From NCBI RefSeq assembly GCF_025751515.1, contig NZ_JAOWLE010000005.1:210215-274214 (forward strand): a stretch of DNA of 64,000 bases. Reading direction: 5' to 3'. Both the position numbers and the translations under genes were made by a program. This document shows, in pieces, positions 16,742 to 25,156 of the stretch. The notes under the pieces were generated by a model, which ran no database searches, was not told the origin of the DNA, and was given only the letters and a program-made list of their open reading frames with translations. The first letter of the stretch is position 1. Each line of letters starts with the position of its first letter. This stretch comes from Actibacterium sp. XHP0104 (GTDB taxonomy: Bacteria > Pseudomonadota > Alphaproteobacteria > Rhodobacterales > Rhodobacteraceae).

Positions 16742-18058
16742 TCAACCGCCCTGCCGTTTTGCGCGCAGTTTGGCAAAGTAATCGACGCGCTTTTTCAGCT
16801 CGCGCTCATAGCCGCGTTCGACGGGGGTGTAATAGACGCCGTGTTTCATGCCGTCGGGGAAATAGTGCTGCCCCGAGAAGCCATCCTCGGCGTCGTGGTC
16901 ATAGGCATAGCCGTCGCCATAGCCCTGGTCCTTCATCAGCGACGTCGGCGCGTTGAGGATGTGTTTGGGCGGCGGCTCGCTGCCGGTTTTGCGGGCGGCG
17001 GCGCGGGCCTGTTTATAGGCCACGTAGGCCGCGTTCGATTTGGGGGCCAGCGCCAGGTAGATCACCGCCTGCGCCAGCGCCAGCTCGCCCTCGGGGCTGC
17101 CAAGACGTTCGTATGTGGCCCAGGCATCCAGGCAGTGACGCTGGGCGGCGGGGTCGGCCAGGCCGATATCCTCGACCGCCATGCGGGTGACGCGACGCGC
17201 CAGATAGCGCGGGTCTTCGCCGCCTTCCAGCATCCGGGTGAACCAGTAGAGCGCCGCGTCGGGATCAGACCCGCGCACCGATTTGTGCAGGGCAGAGATC
17301 AGGTTGTAATGCTCGTCGCCCGATTTGTCGTATTTCGCCGCGCGCTTCATCAGGCGGGTGGCCAACTGGTCGGGCGCCAAGGGCTTGTCGGTCTTCCACG
17401 CCGCGACTTGTTCGATCAGGTTCAGCAGGGCGCGACCATCGCCATCTGCCATTTCCAACAGCTGTTCGCGCGCCGGGCCATTCAGGGGCAGCGCGCGGCC
17501 CAGTTCCTTTTCGGCGCGTTGCGCCAGCAGTTCCAGATCGGTCAGGTCCAGCCGTTTCAGCACCAGAACCTGCGACCGGCTAAGCAACGCGGCGTTCAAC
17601 TCGAAACTGGGGTTCTCGGTCGTGGCGCCAACCAGCAGGATGGTGCCATCCTCCATATGGGGCAGGAACCCGTCCTGCTGCGCCTTGTTAAAGCGGTGGA
17701 TCTCGTCCACGAACAACAGCGTCCCCTGCCCGTTCGCGCGGCGGATCTTGGCCGCCTCGAACACTTTGCGCAGCTCGGGCACGCCTGTGAAAATCGCGCT
17801 GATCTGCACGAAATGCAGATCGGTCTCATCGGCCAACAGGCGCGCAATCGTGGTCTTGCCCACGCCCGGCGGCCCCCAGAAGATCAGCGAGCCCAGACTG
17901 TTCGAGGCCAGCATCACCCCCAGCGGCGCGTCGGGGCCAAGCACCTGCTCCTGCCCGATCACCTGAGCCAGCTTGCGCGGGCGCAGCCGGTCGGCCAGGG
18001 GGCGCGGCGCCTCTTTGCCCGGTTGGGCGGCGGGGATTTGATCGAACAGATCTGCCAT
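16742..18058 (-). CDS. rarA: replication-associated recombination protein A (AAA+ ATPase)
   Basis: 438 residues. Walker A GPPGVGKTTIARLL and Walker B LLFVDEIHRFNKAQQD mark the AAA+ core (about 40-190), followed by the helical lid and the C-terminal tetramerisation region with KHYF-type end. RarA (MgsA) acts at stalled replication forks with SSB. It heads the rarA-crcB-rluC-HAD-ATP12 operon. Its promoter should lie in 18059-18247, where no clear element was found. Confidence 0.95.
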   Translation of the reverse strand: MADLFDQIPAAQPGKEAPRPLADRLRPRKLAQVIGQEQVLGPDAPLGVMLASNSLGSLIFWGPPGVGKTTIARLLADETDLHFVQISAIFTGVPELRKVFEAAKIRRANGQGTLLFVDEIHRFNKAQQDGFLPHMEDGTILLVGATTENPSFELNAALLSRSQVLVLKRLDLTDLELLAQRAEKELGRALPLNGPAREQLLEMADGDGRALLNLIEQVAAWKTDKPLAPDQLATRLMKRAAKYDKSGDEHYNLISALHKSVRGSDPDAALYWFTRMLEGGEDPRYLARRVTRMAVEDIGLADPAAQRHCLDAWATYERLGSPEGELALAQAVIYLALAPKSNAAYVAYKQARAAARKTGSEPPPKHILNAPTSLMKDQGYGDGYAYDHDAEDGFSGQHYFPDGMKHGVYYTPVERGYERELKKRVDYFAKLRAKRQGG

Positions 18059-18247
18059 GGCCCTACCCTAGCGCGCCCCGGTCACAGCCGAAAGCGCTAG
18101 CGTTGCCCAGAGGGCCAGGGGAATCAGCGGCGGGTAGCATGGTTGGCTCCGATAGGTCAGGTATCGGATATGCGCCTGCCCCCGTTGGGTTTCAACAGGT
18201 TTGCGCCCCCCGCCACAAGGACGGAGGGCCGCATTTTATATCTGCGC

Positions 18248-18838
18248 TTAGTGCAGGTTCGACGCAAAGTTCATCGACACAACCTGGTTGTTGATGCCGT
18301 CGATCTCCATCACCGGACCCATGGCCGTCATGTCGACGCCCACGCGCTTGGACCACAGCGGCCAGTTGGCGTTCAGCAGGGTCACACAGCTGCTGGCGCC
18401 CAGCGAACGCGCGGCCTTGGTCAGTTCAAGCACCAGCTTGAAGTAGATCGGCCGGCGCTGTGCCAGAGGCACCCGCTGCGACACAAACAGGCGCGAGCTT
18501 TCCCAGACCATGTCCGACACCGGTGCCTCATCATAAAGCAGGTTGGCCGGGATGGTGTTGAGCAGCCCCTTTTGCGCATCGCGGATCATGTAGGTGTAGA
18601 TCCCGCATTTGGCCGTGGTGGGGGTCAGACGGTTGCCGGCCAGAACCTGGCCGAACTCGTCATGCACGACGACCCAACGGCTGGCCGGGGTGTCGTACTG
18701 GTCGTATTCCATTCCCAGGGCCTCGGGCAGATCCCATTTGTTCTGCTCGATGAACAGCTCGCGACGTGCGCGAAGCATGTTCGCGAACAACTCGCCATGG
18801 TTGTGGATGTTTTCGAAAGAGAGGGTAGTGGTAAGCAT
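18248..18838 (-). CDS. acyl-homoserine-lactone synthase (LuxI type)
   Basis: 196 residues. The conserved LuxI residues are all placed correctly: Arg25, Phe29, Trp35, Asp46, Asp49, Arg70, Glu113 and Arg116. It joins an acyl chain from acyl-ACP to S-adenosylmethionine to make a homoserine lactone signal; chain length cannot be predicted. ATG 18838 follows a strong AGGAGG at ideal spacing, so the upstream in-frame codons are not used. It follows the luxR gene by about 60 bp on the same strand. Confidence 0.93.
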   Translation of the reverse strand: MLTTTLSFENIHNHGELFANMLRARRELFIEQNKWDLPEALGMEYDQYDTPASRWVVVHDEFGQVLAGNRLTPTTAKCGIYTYMIRDAQKGLLNTIPANLLYDEAPVSDMVWESSRLFVSQRVPLAQRRPIYFKLVLELTKAARSLGASSCVTLLNANWPLWSKRVGVDMTAMGPVMEIDGINNQVVSMNFASNLH

Positions 18839-18899
18839 GAGAGCCTCCTGCAAAGTTAAGTTGGGGTGGTAGTAACCTTGCGGAGGGCGAGTTTGCTTT

Positions 18900-19511
18900 T
18901 CAGAGCAGCCTGTAGTCTTTCGCTCGTTGAATCGCTTCGGCAGTTGTGCGTGCCATCAGGCGTTGTCGCGCAGAGTTCAGCCGCGCTTTCAGTGCACTTT
19001 CCGAGATTCCCAGCTTTGCAGCAGCAGCTGCGTGCCGGTCGCCATCCGCAATCAGTTTAAGCGCTTCGATCTGAGCTTGGGTAAGCTCTTGCGGTGGCTC
19101 GGTCATTTCATGAAGCCTGCGAACAATCGCTTCGGCTTGTTCCATTTCGGCGTCAGTGAATTCCCGATCTGCTCGTGCCAAGCTCGCAATAGTCCTGGAG
19201 CTGATAGGCCCACAGGAGATCGTCACGCCATACCTCAACCCGAATTTTGCGGCTTTTTTGAAGATGCCGAAGGGATCCGGGATAAACTTATTGCTCCACC
19301 GCGTTGCTCCGGTGGTTGCGAAGCCCCACGCGACAACGGGGTCGCGTAGAACATAACCGTGGTCGGTGTAGTAGCTCAGCCAGTCAGGGTCATAGGTCTG
19401 AAAGGTCATCAACGGAGACGTAAACCGGATGTGCAATCCGATGTTGTACCCTTGGGGGGCCAAGGGATCCAACTTCCGCAACTCGCGATCAAACACTGAC
19501 TTTTCGAACAT
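18900..19511 (-). CDS. LuxR family quorum-sensing regulator
   Basis: 203 residues. The N-terminal autoinducer-binding domain (about 10-130) keeps the conserved W..YY...Y..RDPV..W pattern (DWLSYYTDHGYVLRDPVVAW), which contacts the lactone ring. The C-terminal LuxR helix-turn-helix (about 140-200) includes AAKLGISESALKARLNSARQRL. It is followed by the luxI gene, so the two form a likely sensing circuit. The ATG has no good Shine-Dalgarno sequence and a good promoter ends only a few bases upstream, so its mRNA may be leaderless. Confidence 0.92.
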   Translation of the reverse strand: MFEKSVFDRELRKLDPLAPQGYNIGLHIRFTSPLMTFQTYDPDWLSYYTDHGYVLRDPVVAWGFATTGATRWSNKFIPDPFGIFKKAAKFGLRYGVTISCGPISSRTIASLARADREFTDAEMEQAEAIVRRLHEMTEPPQELTQAQIEALKLIADGDRHAAAAAKLGISESALKARLNSARQRLMARTTAEAIQRAKDYRLL

Positions 19512-19516
19512 GTCTT

Positions 19517-19580
19517 TTTAGACAAGTTGCTTCAAACTCAGTCAACCTTAAATTGACGCATAGGAACACGAGTATATGAG
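19517..19580. promoter_or_regulatory. divergent promoters of luxR and the 59-codon gene
   Basis: Minus strand: TTGACT, 17 bp, TCTAAA (ending at 19517) leads to luxR. Plus strand: TTGACG (19553-19558), 16 bp, TATGAG (19575-19580) leads to the small ORF at 19596. The two lie back to back in an 84-bp gap, so one regulator bound here could affect both. No clear lux box palindrome was found. Confidence 0.5.
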
Positions 19581-19595
19581 AGTCGGGAGTAGCCC

Positions 19596-19775
19596 GTGAA
19601 TACCATTCATCCAAACCTGTTTGCACAGTTGATGCGGCTACCTGCCGGGATTCGCGTTGATCTGCTTGAGTTCTTGGGCGCAACGCCGGTCGAGGATGCC
19701 CAGTTGCGGCAGATGTTGGCAGAGGCCATTAGCCGCACCCAACCCAGCAACCCTGAGTTGAATGTCGCCGCTTGA
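19596..19775 (+). CDS. unrecognised 59-residue protein divergent from luxR
   Basis: Small ORF starting with GTG, with GGGAG six bases upstream, a promoter at 19553-19580 and a hairpin terminator after it (19797-19823). The product is acidic/helical without a signal peptide or membrane helix: NTIHPNLFAQLMRLPAGIRV leads into a leucine-rich stretch (LLEFLG, LRQMLAEAIS). It was not recognised as any family. A complete set of expression signals and its place opposite luxR suggest a real gene, possibly a modulator of the luxR-luxI circuit; that role is inference. Confidence 0.55.
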   Translation: MNTIHPNLFAQLMRLPAGIRVDLLEFLGATPVEDAQLRQMLAEAISRTQPSNPELNVAA

Positions 19776-19796
19776 TTCTTACCACTGCCAGAAACG

Positions 19797-19823
19797 AAAA
19801 ACCCCGCCGAACCGGCGGGGTTT
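19797..19823 (-). terminator. terminator of the alpha operon (bidirectional)
   Basis: AAACCCCGCC, loop GAACC, GGCGGGGTTT. On the minus strand it is followed by TTTTTCG after rplQ; on the plus strand by TTTCGCTTTT after the small ORF, so it probably ends both converging transcripts. Confidence 0.85.
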
Positions 19824-19850
19824 CGCTTTTCCGGGCTGGCCGGATAAGTC

Positions 19851-20276
19851 TTATTCTTCTTCGTAGGCGGCCAGTTCGGCCTCGACGCGGGCCTTGTCGG
19901 CGGCGCCTTTGGCGGCCGGGTCACGGTCGACGAATTCGATGATCGCCATCGGGGCCATGTCGCCATAACGGAAACCAGCCTTGAGGATACGGACATAGCC
20001 GCCCTGGCGTTCTTTGTAGCGGGGGCCTAGCACGTCGAACAGTTTGGCCACATAGGCATCCTGTTTCAGACGCGAGGCAGCCTGACGGCGGGCGTGCAGG
20101 TCGCCGCGCTTGCCCAGGGTGATCAGCTTTTCGATGATCGGGCGCAGTTCTTTCGCCTTGGGCAGGGTGGTCTTGATCTGTTCGTGTTCGATCAGCGAGC
20201 CAGCCATGTTGGCGAACAGGGCCTTGCGGTGTTCATGGGTGCGGTTCAGACGGCGATAGCCACGAGCATGACGCAT
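19851..20276 (-). CDS. rplQ: 50S ribosomal protein L17
   Basis: 141 residues, starting [20 protein letters not shown], the standard L17 opening, with the [12 protein letters not shown] motif. The Glu-rich tail (AYEEE) is usual for alphaproteobacteria. L17 lines the peptide exit tunnel region. It is the last gene of the alpha operon rpsM-rpsK-rpoA-rplQ and is followed by a terminator. Confidence 0.98.
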   Translation of the reverse strand: MRHARGYRRLNRTHEHRKALFANMAGSLIEHEQIKTTLPKAKELRPIIEKLITLGKRGDLHARRQAASRLKQDAYVAKLFDVLGPRYKERQGGYVRILKAGFRYGDMAPMAIIEFVDRDPAAKGAADKARVEAELAAYEEE

Positions 20277-20362
20277 TTTCTAATTCCTTCTTCAGGTTTT
20301 TGCTTTGTCTGGCGGCCGATGCGTGTCAGCCACTCTCCTTGGGGCGGGATTGCCCGGTTGAT

Positions 20363-20384
20363 GCGGGGCCGCGAACGGCCCCGC
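20363..20384 (-). promoter_or_regulatory. rpoA-rplQ intergenic UUCG hairpin
   Basis: A 9-bp GC stem (GCGGGGCCG/CGGCCCCGC) closes a TTCG tetraloop on the minus strand a few bases after the rpoA stop. No T-run follows, so it is more likely a stabilising or processing structure between rpoA and rplQ than a terminator. Confidence 0.5.
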
Positions 20385-20391
20385 GAATGGA

Positions 20392-21408
20392 TCAGAACTG
20401 GTCTTCGAATTTCTTGGCCAGGTCTTCGATGTTCTCCGGCGGCCATTCCTCGACATCCATGCCAAGGTGCAGGCCCATGCCCGACAGAACCTCTTTGATC
20501 TCGTTCAGCGACTTGCGGCCGAAGTTCGGGGTGCGCAGCATCTCGGCTTCGGTTTTCTGGATCAGGTCGCCGATATAGACGATGTTGTCGTTCTTCAGGC
20601 AGTTTGCCGAACGGACCGACAGTTCCAGCTCGTCCACTTTCTTGAGCAGCAGCGGGTTGAACTCCAGGCCATCGTCTTCGTCCTGGCGGCCGGCGGCTTC
20701 GGGCTCGTCAAAGTTGACGAAGATCGACAGCTGGTCCTGCAGGATGCGGGCGGCAAAGGCGATCGCGTCCTCGGGGGTGATCGAACCATCGGTTTCGATC
20801 TTCAGGGTCAGCTTGTCATAGTCCAGCACCTGGCCTTCGCGGGTGGGCTGCACGTCATAGGCAACCTTTTTCACCGGCGAATAGATCGCGTCGATCGGCA
20901 TCAGGCCGATCGGGGCATCCTCGGGCTTGTTCTTGTCAGCCGAGACATAGCCTTTGCCGGTATTCACGGTCAGTTCCATGAACAGGTCGGCGCCTTCGTC
21001 CAGGTGGCAGATCACGTGGTCCTTGTTCAGCACCTCGATGCCGGCGGTTTCCGAGATCTGGCCGGCGGTCACGGCACCGGGGCCTTTGGCGGCGATCGAA
21101 ACGCGCTTGGGGCCTTCGACTTCCATGCGGATGGCGACGCCCTTGAGGTTCAGAACGATGTCGGTGACGTCTTCACGCACACCGGCGACGCTGGAAAACT
21201 CGTGCAGGACGTTGTCGATCTGAACGCTGGTGATGGCGGCGCCTTGCAGCGACGACAGCAGGATGCGGCGCAGGGCGTTGCCCAGGGTCAAACCATAGCC
21301 ACGCTCCAGCGGTTCGGCGATCACGGTCGCCTGACGCGCGGGGTCGTTACCCGGTTTCACGTCCAGCTGGGTCGGCTTGATAAGTTCCTGCCAATTCTTG
21401 TGGATCAT
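20392..21408 (-). CDS. rpoA: RNA polymerase alpha subunit
   Basis: 338 residues. The N-terminal assembly domain (about 1-235) has the expected [20 protein letters not shown], and after a linker the C-terminal domain (about 255-320) has [16 protein letters not shown] and [18 protein letters not shown], which binds UP elements and activators. The acidic extension [19 protein letters not shown] at the C terminus is typical of alphaproteobacteria. Spacing to rpsK is 114 bp with a strong hairpin. Confidence 0.99.
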   Translation of the reverse strand: MIHKNWQELIKPTQLDVKPGNDPARQATVIAEPLERGYGLTLGNALRRILLSSLQGAAITSVQIDNVLHEFSSVAGVREDVTDIVLNLKGVAIRMEVEGPKRVSIAAKGPGAVTAGQISETAGIEVLNKDHVICHLDEGADLFMELTVNTGKGYVSADKNKPEDAPIGLMPIDAIYSPVKKVAYDVQPTREGQVLDYDKLTLKIETDGSITPEDAIAFAARILQDQLSIFVNFDEPEAAGRQDEDDGLEFNPLLLKKVDELELSVRSANCLKNDNIVYIGDLIQKTEAEMLRTPNFGRKSLNEIKEVLSGMGLHLGMDVEEWPPENIEDLAKKFEDQF

Positions 21409-21478
21409 GCCTGTCTCCTCAATTCTTGTTCGCGCCCATGTCCAAAGTCGCGAACGCCCGAGGTGAAAAATGACGAAA

Positions 21479-21507
21479 CCGGGCCGTGCGGAAACCGCGC
21501 GGCCCGG
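21479..21507 (-). terminator. rpsK-rpoA hairpin, possible attenuator
   Basis: A 13-bp stem (one G-T pair) around AAA lies just after rpsK. On the minus strand it is followed by TTTCGTCATTTTT, so it could terminate part of transcription and lower rpoA expression relative to ribosomal proteins. Because rpoA needs read-through, partial termination is the most it can do unless rpoA has its own promoter. Confidence 0.45.
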
Positions 21508-21522
21508 GCAGTAGAAACGAAA

Positions 21523-21912
21523 TCAGACGCGGCGGCGTTTCGGCGGGCGGCAGCCGTTGTGCGCGATCGGGGTCACATCACGGATCGAGGTGATGTTGAA
21601 ACCGACGGCAGCCAGCGCGCGCAGGGCCGACTCACGGCCCGAACCGGGGCCCTGAACTTCGACTTCGAGGGTTTTCACACCATGTTCCTGGGCTTTCTTG
21701 CCTGCGTCCTCTGCAGCCATCTGGGCGGCATAGGGGGTCGATTTACGCGAGCCTTTGAAGCCCATGGTGCCGGCCGACGACCACGAGATGGCGTTGCCTT
21801 GCACGTCCGAGATCAGGATCTTGGTGTTGTTGAACGAGCTGTTCACATGCGCCACGCCAGCGGCGATGTTTTTACGCTCTTTGCGTTTAATGCGGGTCTT
21901 ATCGCGAGCCAT
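21523..21912 (-). CDS. rpsK: 30S ribosomal protein S11
   Basis: 129 residues. Motifs [20 protein letters not shown] and QAMAAED-like region [18 protein letters not shown], and the C-terminal [11 protein letters not shown], are the S11 hallmarks. S11 sits on the platform of the small subunit near the E site. It lies 15 bp after rpsM in the alpha operon. Confidence 0.98.
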   Translation of the reverse strand: MARDKTRIKRKERKNIAAGVAHVNSSFNNTKILISDVQGNAISWSSAGTMGFKGSRKSTPYAAQMAAEDAGKKAQEHGVKTLEVEVQGPGSGRESALRALAAVGFNITSIRDVTPIAHNGCRPPKRRRV

Positions 21913-21927
21913 TGTTCCTGCCTCCCC

Positions 21928-22296
21928 TTACTTCTTCTTGCCGGCGATCGGCTTCGCCGGGCCCTTGCGGGTGCGGGCGTTGGTGTGGGTGCGCTGGCCG
22001 CGCACGGGCAGGTTGCGACGGTGGCGCAGACCGCGGTAGCAGCCCAGGTCCATCAGGCGCTTGATGTTCATCTGAACTTCGCGGCGCAGGTCGCCTTCGA
22101 CGGTGTAGTTGGCGTCGATATGTTCGCGGATCGCCAGAACTTCGGAATCCGACAGTTCATTGACGCGGCGGGTGGCTTCGATGCCAACGGCTTCGCAGAT
22201 CTGCGAAGCGCTGTGGGCGCCGATACCGGTGATATAGGTCAGTGCGATGGGGACGCGTTTCCCCGTCGGGATGTTTACGCCAGCAATACGTGCCAA
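21928..22296 (-). CDS. rpsM: 30S ribosomal protein S13
   Basis: 122 residues, starting [22 protein letters not shown] with the conserved [25 protein letters not shown] tail that contacts 23S rRNA and P-site tRNA. It is the first gene of the alpha block. The normal upstream neighbours adk and rpmJ are not present; instead a 309-bp non-coding gap separates it from secY. Confidence 0.98.
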   Translation of the reverse strand: MARIAGVNIPTGKRVPIALTYITGIGAHSASQICEAVGIEATRRVNELSDSEVLAIREHIDANYTVEGDLRREVQMNIKRLMDLGCYRGLRHRRNLPVRGQRTHTNARTRKGPAKPIAGKKK

Positions 22297-22451
22297 GACG
22301 GTCTTCCTCTGGTTGCGGTTCCGTAGCTCCAGAACCTTTTTTCACAACTGAAGCCCGAAAAGCGGCAAAGCCTTCGGGCAACGGCTAACTCGTCTTAGTG
22401 ATTGGGCGGGTGCCCGGACAGACTCAAGACGATTCTCATACGAGAGGCCTG

Positions 22452-22480
22452 TCCGTAGGACCTTTTCAGCACAAGGTCAA
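22452..22480 (-). promoter_or_regulatory. possible promoter of rpsM-rpsK-rpoA-rplQ
   Basis: TTGACC (22480-22475), 17-bp spacer, TACGGA (22457-22452) in the 309-bp gap 22297-22605 between secY and rpsM. The -10 box is poor, but a promoter is expected here because strong hairpins follow secY. Apart from this and the hairpin at 22541-22578 nothing else is seen in the gap. Confidence 0.4.
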
Positions 22481-22540
22481 GGGGTCGGCAGGGCTTTGTC
22501 AAGCACGGATTTGATTTCGGCGAAATACCCGCCGAAACGA

Positions 22541-22578
22541 CACCGGCCGAGAGCGGGAAGCCCTGCTCTCGGCCGGTG
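22541..22578 (-). terminator. secY-downstream hairpin
   Basis: A perfect 14-bp stem (CACCGGCCGAGAGC and its complement) around a 10-base loop, 27 bp after the secY stop. A second smaller stem (TTCGGCG..CGCCGAA) follows at once. There is no clean T-run, so it may be a weak terminator or RNA-processing site. Confidence 0.5.
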
Positions 22579-22605
22579 ATGTTGTTTGCGGCGACTGCGC
22601 GCCGA

Positions 22606-23973
22606 TCAGCGGCGGACGGGCCGTTTCTTGGCCTTGCGCTTGGCGCCCTTGCCGCGCAGCTGCGATTTCTCGATCAGGCCCTCATACTGGTGCGCCAGCA
22701 GATGCGACTGAACCTGTTGGATCGTATCCATGGTCACCGACACGACGATCAGAACCGAGGTGCCGCCGAAATAGACTGGGATCGCCAGCTGCGTGCGCAT
22801 GATCTCGGGCAAGAGGCAAACCAGCGCCAGATAGCCCGACCCGATCACCAGCACCCGCGTGACGACGTAATCGAGATACTCGGCGGTGCGCTTGCCCGGA
22901 CGGATGCCAGGGATAAAGCCGTTCTGGTTTTTCAGGTTGTCGGCCACGTCATCCGATTTGAAGGCGACGTTGTAGGTATAGAAATAGGCAAAGAACACGA
23001 TCATGCCCGCAAAGAACAGCAGGTAGAGCGGCTGTCCGGGCCCGAAATAGGCCAGCAGGGTGCTCATGATCGGGCCGCTTTGCGAGCCCTGCGAGAAGGT
23101 CGCGATCGTGGTCGGCAGCAGCAGCAGCGACGAGGCGAAGATCGCCGGGATAACGCCTGCGGGGTTGACCTTGATCGGCAGGTGCGACGAGCCACCGTCG
23201 TAGATCTTCATGCCGACCTGGCGGCGGGGATACTGGATATGGATCTTTCGCAAGGCCCTTTCCATGAACACCACGAACGCCAACAGCGCGATGATCATCA
23301 CCACCACCAGCAGGATCACGGCGGGCGACACCGCGCCCGAACGGCCCTGCGACAGGAACTGCGCCATGGCGGCGGGGATCTGGGCGATGATGCCGACAAA
23401 GATGATCAGCGAGATGCCGTTGCCGACGCCGCGGGCGGTGATCTGCTCGCCCAGCCACATCAGGAACATCGTGCCGCCCACCAGGGTGATCACGGTCGAG
23501 GCGCGGAAGAACCAGCCCGGATCGGTGGCCAGGCTGCCGCCTTCGAGGCTGACCGCCATGCCATAGGCCTGGAACGTGGCCAGCAGCACGGTGCCATAGC
23601 GGGTATACTGGTTGATCTTCTTGCGGCCCGGCTCGCCCTCTTTCTTGAGAGCCTCCAGCGACGGCACCATGGCCGTCAGCAGCTGCACAATGATCGAGGC
23701 CGAAATGTAGGGCATGATCCCCAGGGCAAAGATGCCCATGCGGCCCAGGGCGCCACCGGTGAACATCGACAGGATGCCCCCCAGGCCCTGGCTGGCCTGC
23801 TCCATGAAATCACGCAGCGCGACGCCGTCGATGCCCGGAACCGGGATATAGGTGCCCAGCCGGTACACGATCAGAAGGCCGAGGGTGAAGAAAATCCGCT
23901 GACGCAGCTCGGTCGCCTTACCGAAGGCGCCCCAGCTCATGTTTGCGGCCATTTGCTCTGCTGCAGATGCCAT
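22606..23973 (-). CDS. secY: protein translocase channel subunit SecY
   Basis: 455 residues with ten membrane helices. The plug and pore segments GTYIPVPGIDG and SIIVQLLTAMVPSLEALKKEGE, and the cytoplasmic loops RGVGNGISLIIF and GIRPGKRTAEYLDYVVTR, are all conserved. SecY forms the channel with SecE (54322-54519) and SecG. The start at 23973 (MASAAEQMAANMSWGAF) fits the family; the open frame runs 11 codons further up without support. A basic tail (RGKGAKRKAKKRPVRR) ends it. It follows rplO by 106 bp. Confidence 0.98.
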   Translation of the reverse strand: MASAAEQMAANMSWGAFGKATELRQRIFFTLGLLIVYRLGTYIPVPGIDGVALRDFMEQASQGLGGILSMFTGGALGRMGIFALGIMPYISASIIVQLLTAMVPSLEALKKEGEPGRKKINQYTRYGTVLLATFQAYGMAVSLEGGSLATDPGWFFRASTVITLVGGTMFLMWLGEQITARGVGNGISLIIFVGIIAQIPAAMAQFLSQGRSGAVSPAVILLVVVMIIALLAFVVFMERALRKIHIQYPRRQVGMKIYDGGSSHLPIKVNPAGVIPAIFASSLLLLPTTIATFSQGSQSGPIMSTLLAYFGPGQPLYLLFFAGMIVFFAYFYTYNVAFKSDDVADNLKNQNGFIPGIRPGKRTAEYLDYVVTRVLVIGSGYLALVCLLPEIMRTQLAIPVYFGGTSVLIVVSVTMDTIQQVQSHLLAHQYEGLIEKSQLRGKGAKRKAKKRPVRR

Positions 23974-24079
23974 GATGCCCTGTCTCTTGAACATGAGCGC
24001 CGCCAAACCGTTTCCCGGTCTGGCGGCGCTTGGAAAACTTGAACAGGATGTAAGCGGCCTTGGCGCCGCTCACAACCTC

Positions 24080-24550
24080 TTATTCGGCCTCTACGGCCGC
24101 AACTTTCAGCGAGCCGCCGGCTTTTTCCACGGCCTCGATGGCCGATTTCGAAGCGCCAGTGACATTCAGGTTCAGTTTCGAGGTCACTTCACCCTTGGCC
24201 AGAACCCGGACACCGTCCAGCTTGCGGCGCACGACGCCAGCGGCGATCAGCGCGTCTTCGTTGATCTCGGCCTTGACGTCCAGCTTGCCGGCCTCGACGA
24301 ATTTCTCGATCAGGCCCAGGTTGACGACGGCGAATTTCTTGCGGTTCGGCTTGTTGAAGCCACGCTTGGGCAGGCGCTGGTACAGCGGCATCTGGCCGCC
24401 CTCGTAGCCCTTGATGGCCACGCCCGAGCGCGATTTCTGACCCTTGATACCACGGCCAGCCGTCTTACCCTTGCCAGAGCCAGGGCCACGGCCAACGCGC
24501 ATGCGTTTCTTGGTTGCGCCTTCGTTGTCGCGCAGTTCGTGCAGTTTCAT
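24080..24550 (-). CDS. rplO: 50S ribosomal protein L15
   Basis: 156 residues, starting [20 protein letters not shown] with the Gly/Lys-rich [21 protein letters not shown] extension that reaches into the large subunit. AAGGAGAAGCGAT before the ATG is a strong ribosome binding site. Normally rpmD precedes it directly; here a 1.8-kb island intervenes, and rplO has its own promoter. Confidence 0.98.
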   Translation of the reverse strand: MKLHELRDNEGATKKRMRVGRGPGSGKGKTAGRGIKGQKSRSGVAIKGYEGGQMPLYQRLPKRGFNKPNRKKFAVVNLGLIEKFVEAGKLDVKAEINEDALIAAGVVRRKLDGVRVLAKGEVTSKLNLNVTGASKSAIEAVEKAGGSLKVAAVEAE

Positions 24551-24642
24551 ATCGCTTCTCCTTGCCGGAAATGACCCCGAAGCGGATTGGTCAAACACGG
24601 CTTTTCTTGGTTTTGATTCCGGGCGCCAAGCGCCACCGGGCG

Positions 24643-24671
24643 CGTATACGCTTTGGCGGGCTTCGTTGCAA
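24643..24671 (-). promoter_or_regulatory. promoter of rplO-secY
   Basis: TTGCAA (24671-24666), 17-bp spacer, TATACG (24648-24643), about 95 bp before rplO. It restarts transcription after the terminators that flank the inserted genes. The -35 box equals that of the two tRNA promoters in this window. Confidence 0.65.
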
Positions 24672-24693
24672 GCCCCCTGCCCCCACACGGCAA

Positions 24694-24718
24694 ACGCCCC
24701 GCATCCATGGCGGGGCGT
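24694..24718 (-). terminator. terminator after the YdhR-like gene
   Basis: ACGCCCCGC and GCGGGGCGT pair around a 7-base loop, followed on the minus strand by TTTG. It lies 22 bp after the small oxygenase-like gene and just before the rplO promoter, separating the two units. Confidence 0.6.
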
Positions 24719-24740
24719 CGGGGCGCAGGGTGCGGTCGGG

Positions 24741-25028
24741 TCAGTCGCGCAGCATGGTGAACACGTCGCCGATGCTGACTTCGGGCATATCAACCGCGCC
24801 ATAGGCCGAAGCGATGGTTTTGGCCAATTCGGTTTCGCGAAAGGCGGCCAGGGCCTCGGCGCTTTCCCAGATCAGGAAGCCGCCATAGGTATCCTGATCA
24901 CGAAACTCGAGATAGTATTTCTGAACCAGGCCAGGGGTGGCGCGATACATCGGCAGGCGGTCTTCGGCGACGCCGATAACCTCGGCGCGGGGCAGACCGG
25001 ATTTGAAACGAACAAGCTGGGCAATCAT
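24741..25028 (-). CDS. YdhR/ABM-like small dimeric alpha-beta barrel protein
   Basis: 95 residues. The pattern [22 protein letters not shown] and [21 protein letters not shown] resembles the YdhR putative mono-oxygenase family and other dimeric ferredoxin-like barrels. No cofactor-binding residues are diagnostic, so the activity is open. AAGGAGAAACCCG before ATG 25028 fixes the start. It is divergent from the LysR gene (128-bp gap), so it is a likely target of that regulator. Both lie inside the ribosomal superoperon. Confidence 0.65.
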   Translation of the reverse strand: MIAQLVRFKSGLPRAEVIGVAEDRLPMYRATPGLVQKYYLEFRDQDTYGGFLIWESAEALAAFRETELAKTIASAYGAVDMPEVSIGDVFTMLRD

Positions 25029-25126
25029 CGGGTTTCTCCTTGGTTTCTGAGAACCGGCTTTGCGGAAGCGCCGGAATAGAAACATCATGCCCTGTTCTTT
25101 TTCGCACAAATATTCGCTATGATCGC

Positions 25127-25136
25127 AAGATATCTT
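25127..25136. promoter_or_regulatory. possible LysR operator
   Basis: AAGATATCTT, a perfect 10-bp palindrome within GCAAGATATCTTTGC, lies in the divergent gap between the YdhR-like gene and the lysR-type gene, about 20 bp before the latter. Placement fits an autoregulatory LysR site; that is inference. Confidence 0.4.
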
Positions 25137-25156
25137 TGCAAAAACAGACATGATAC

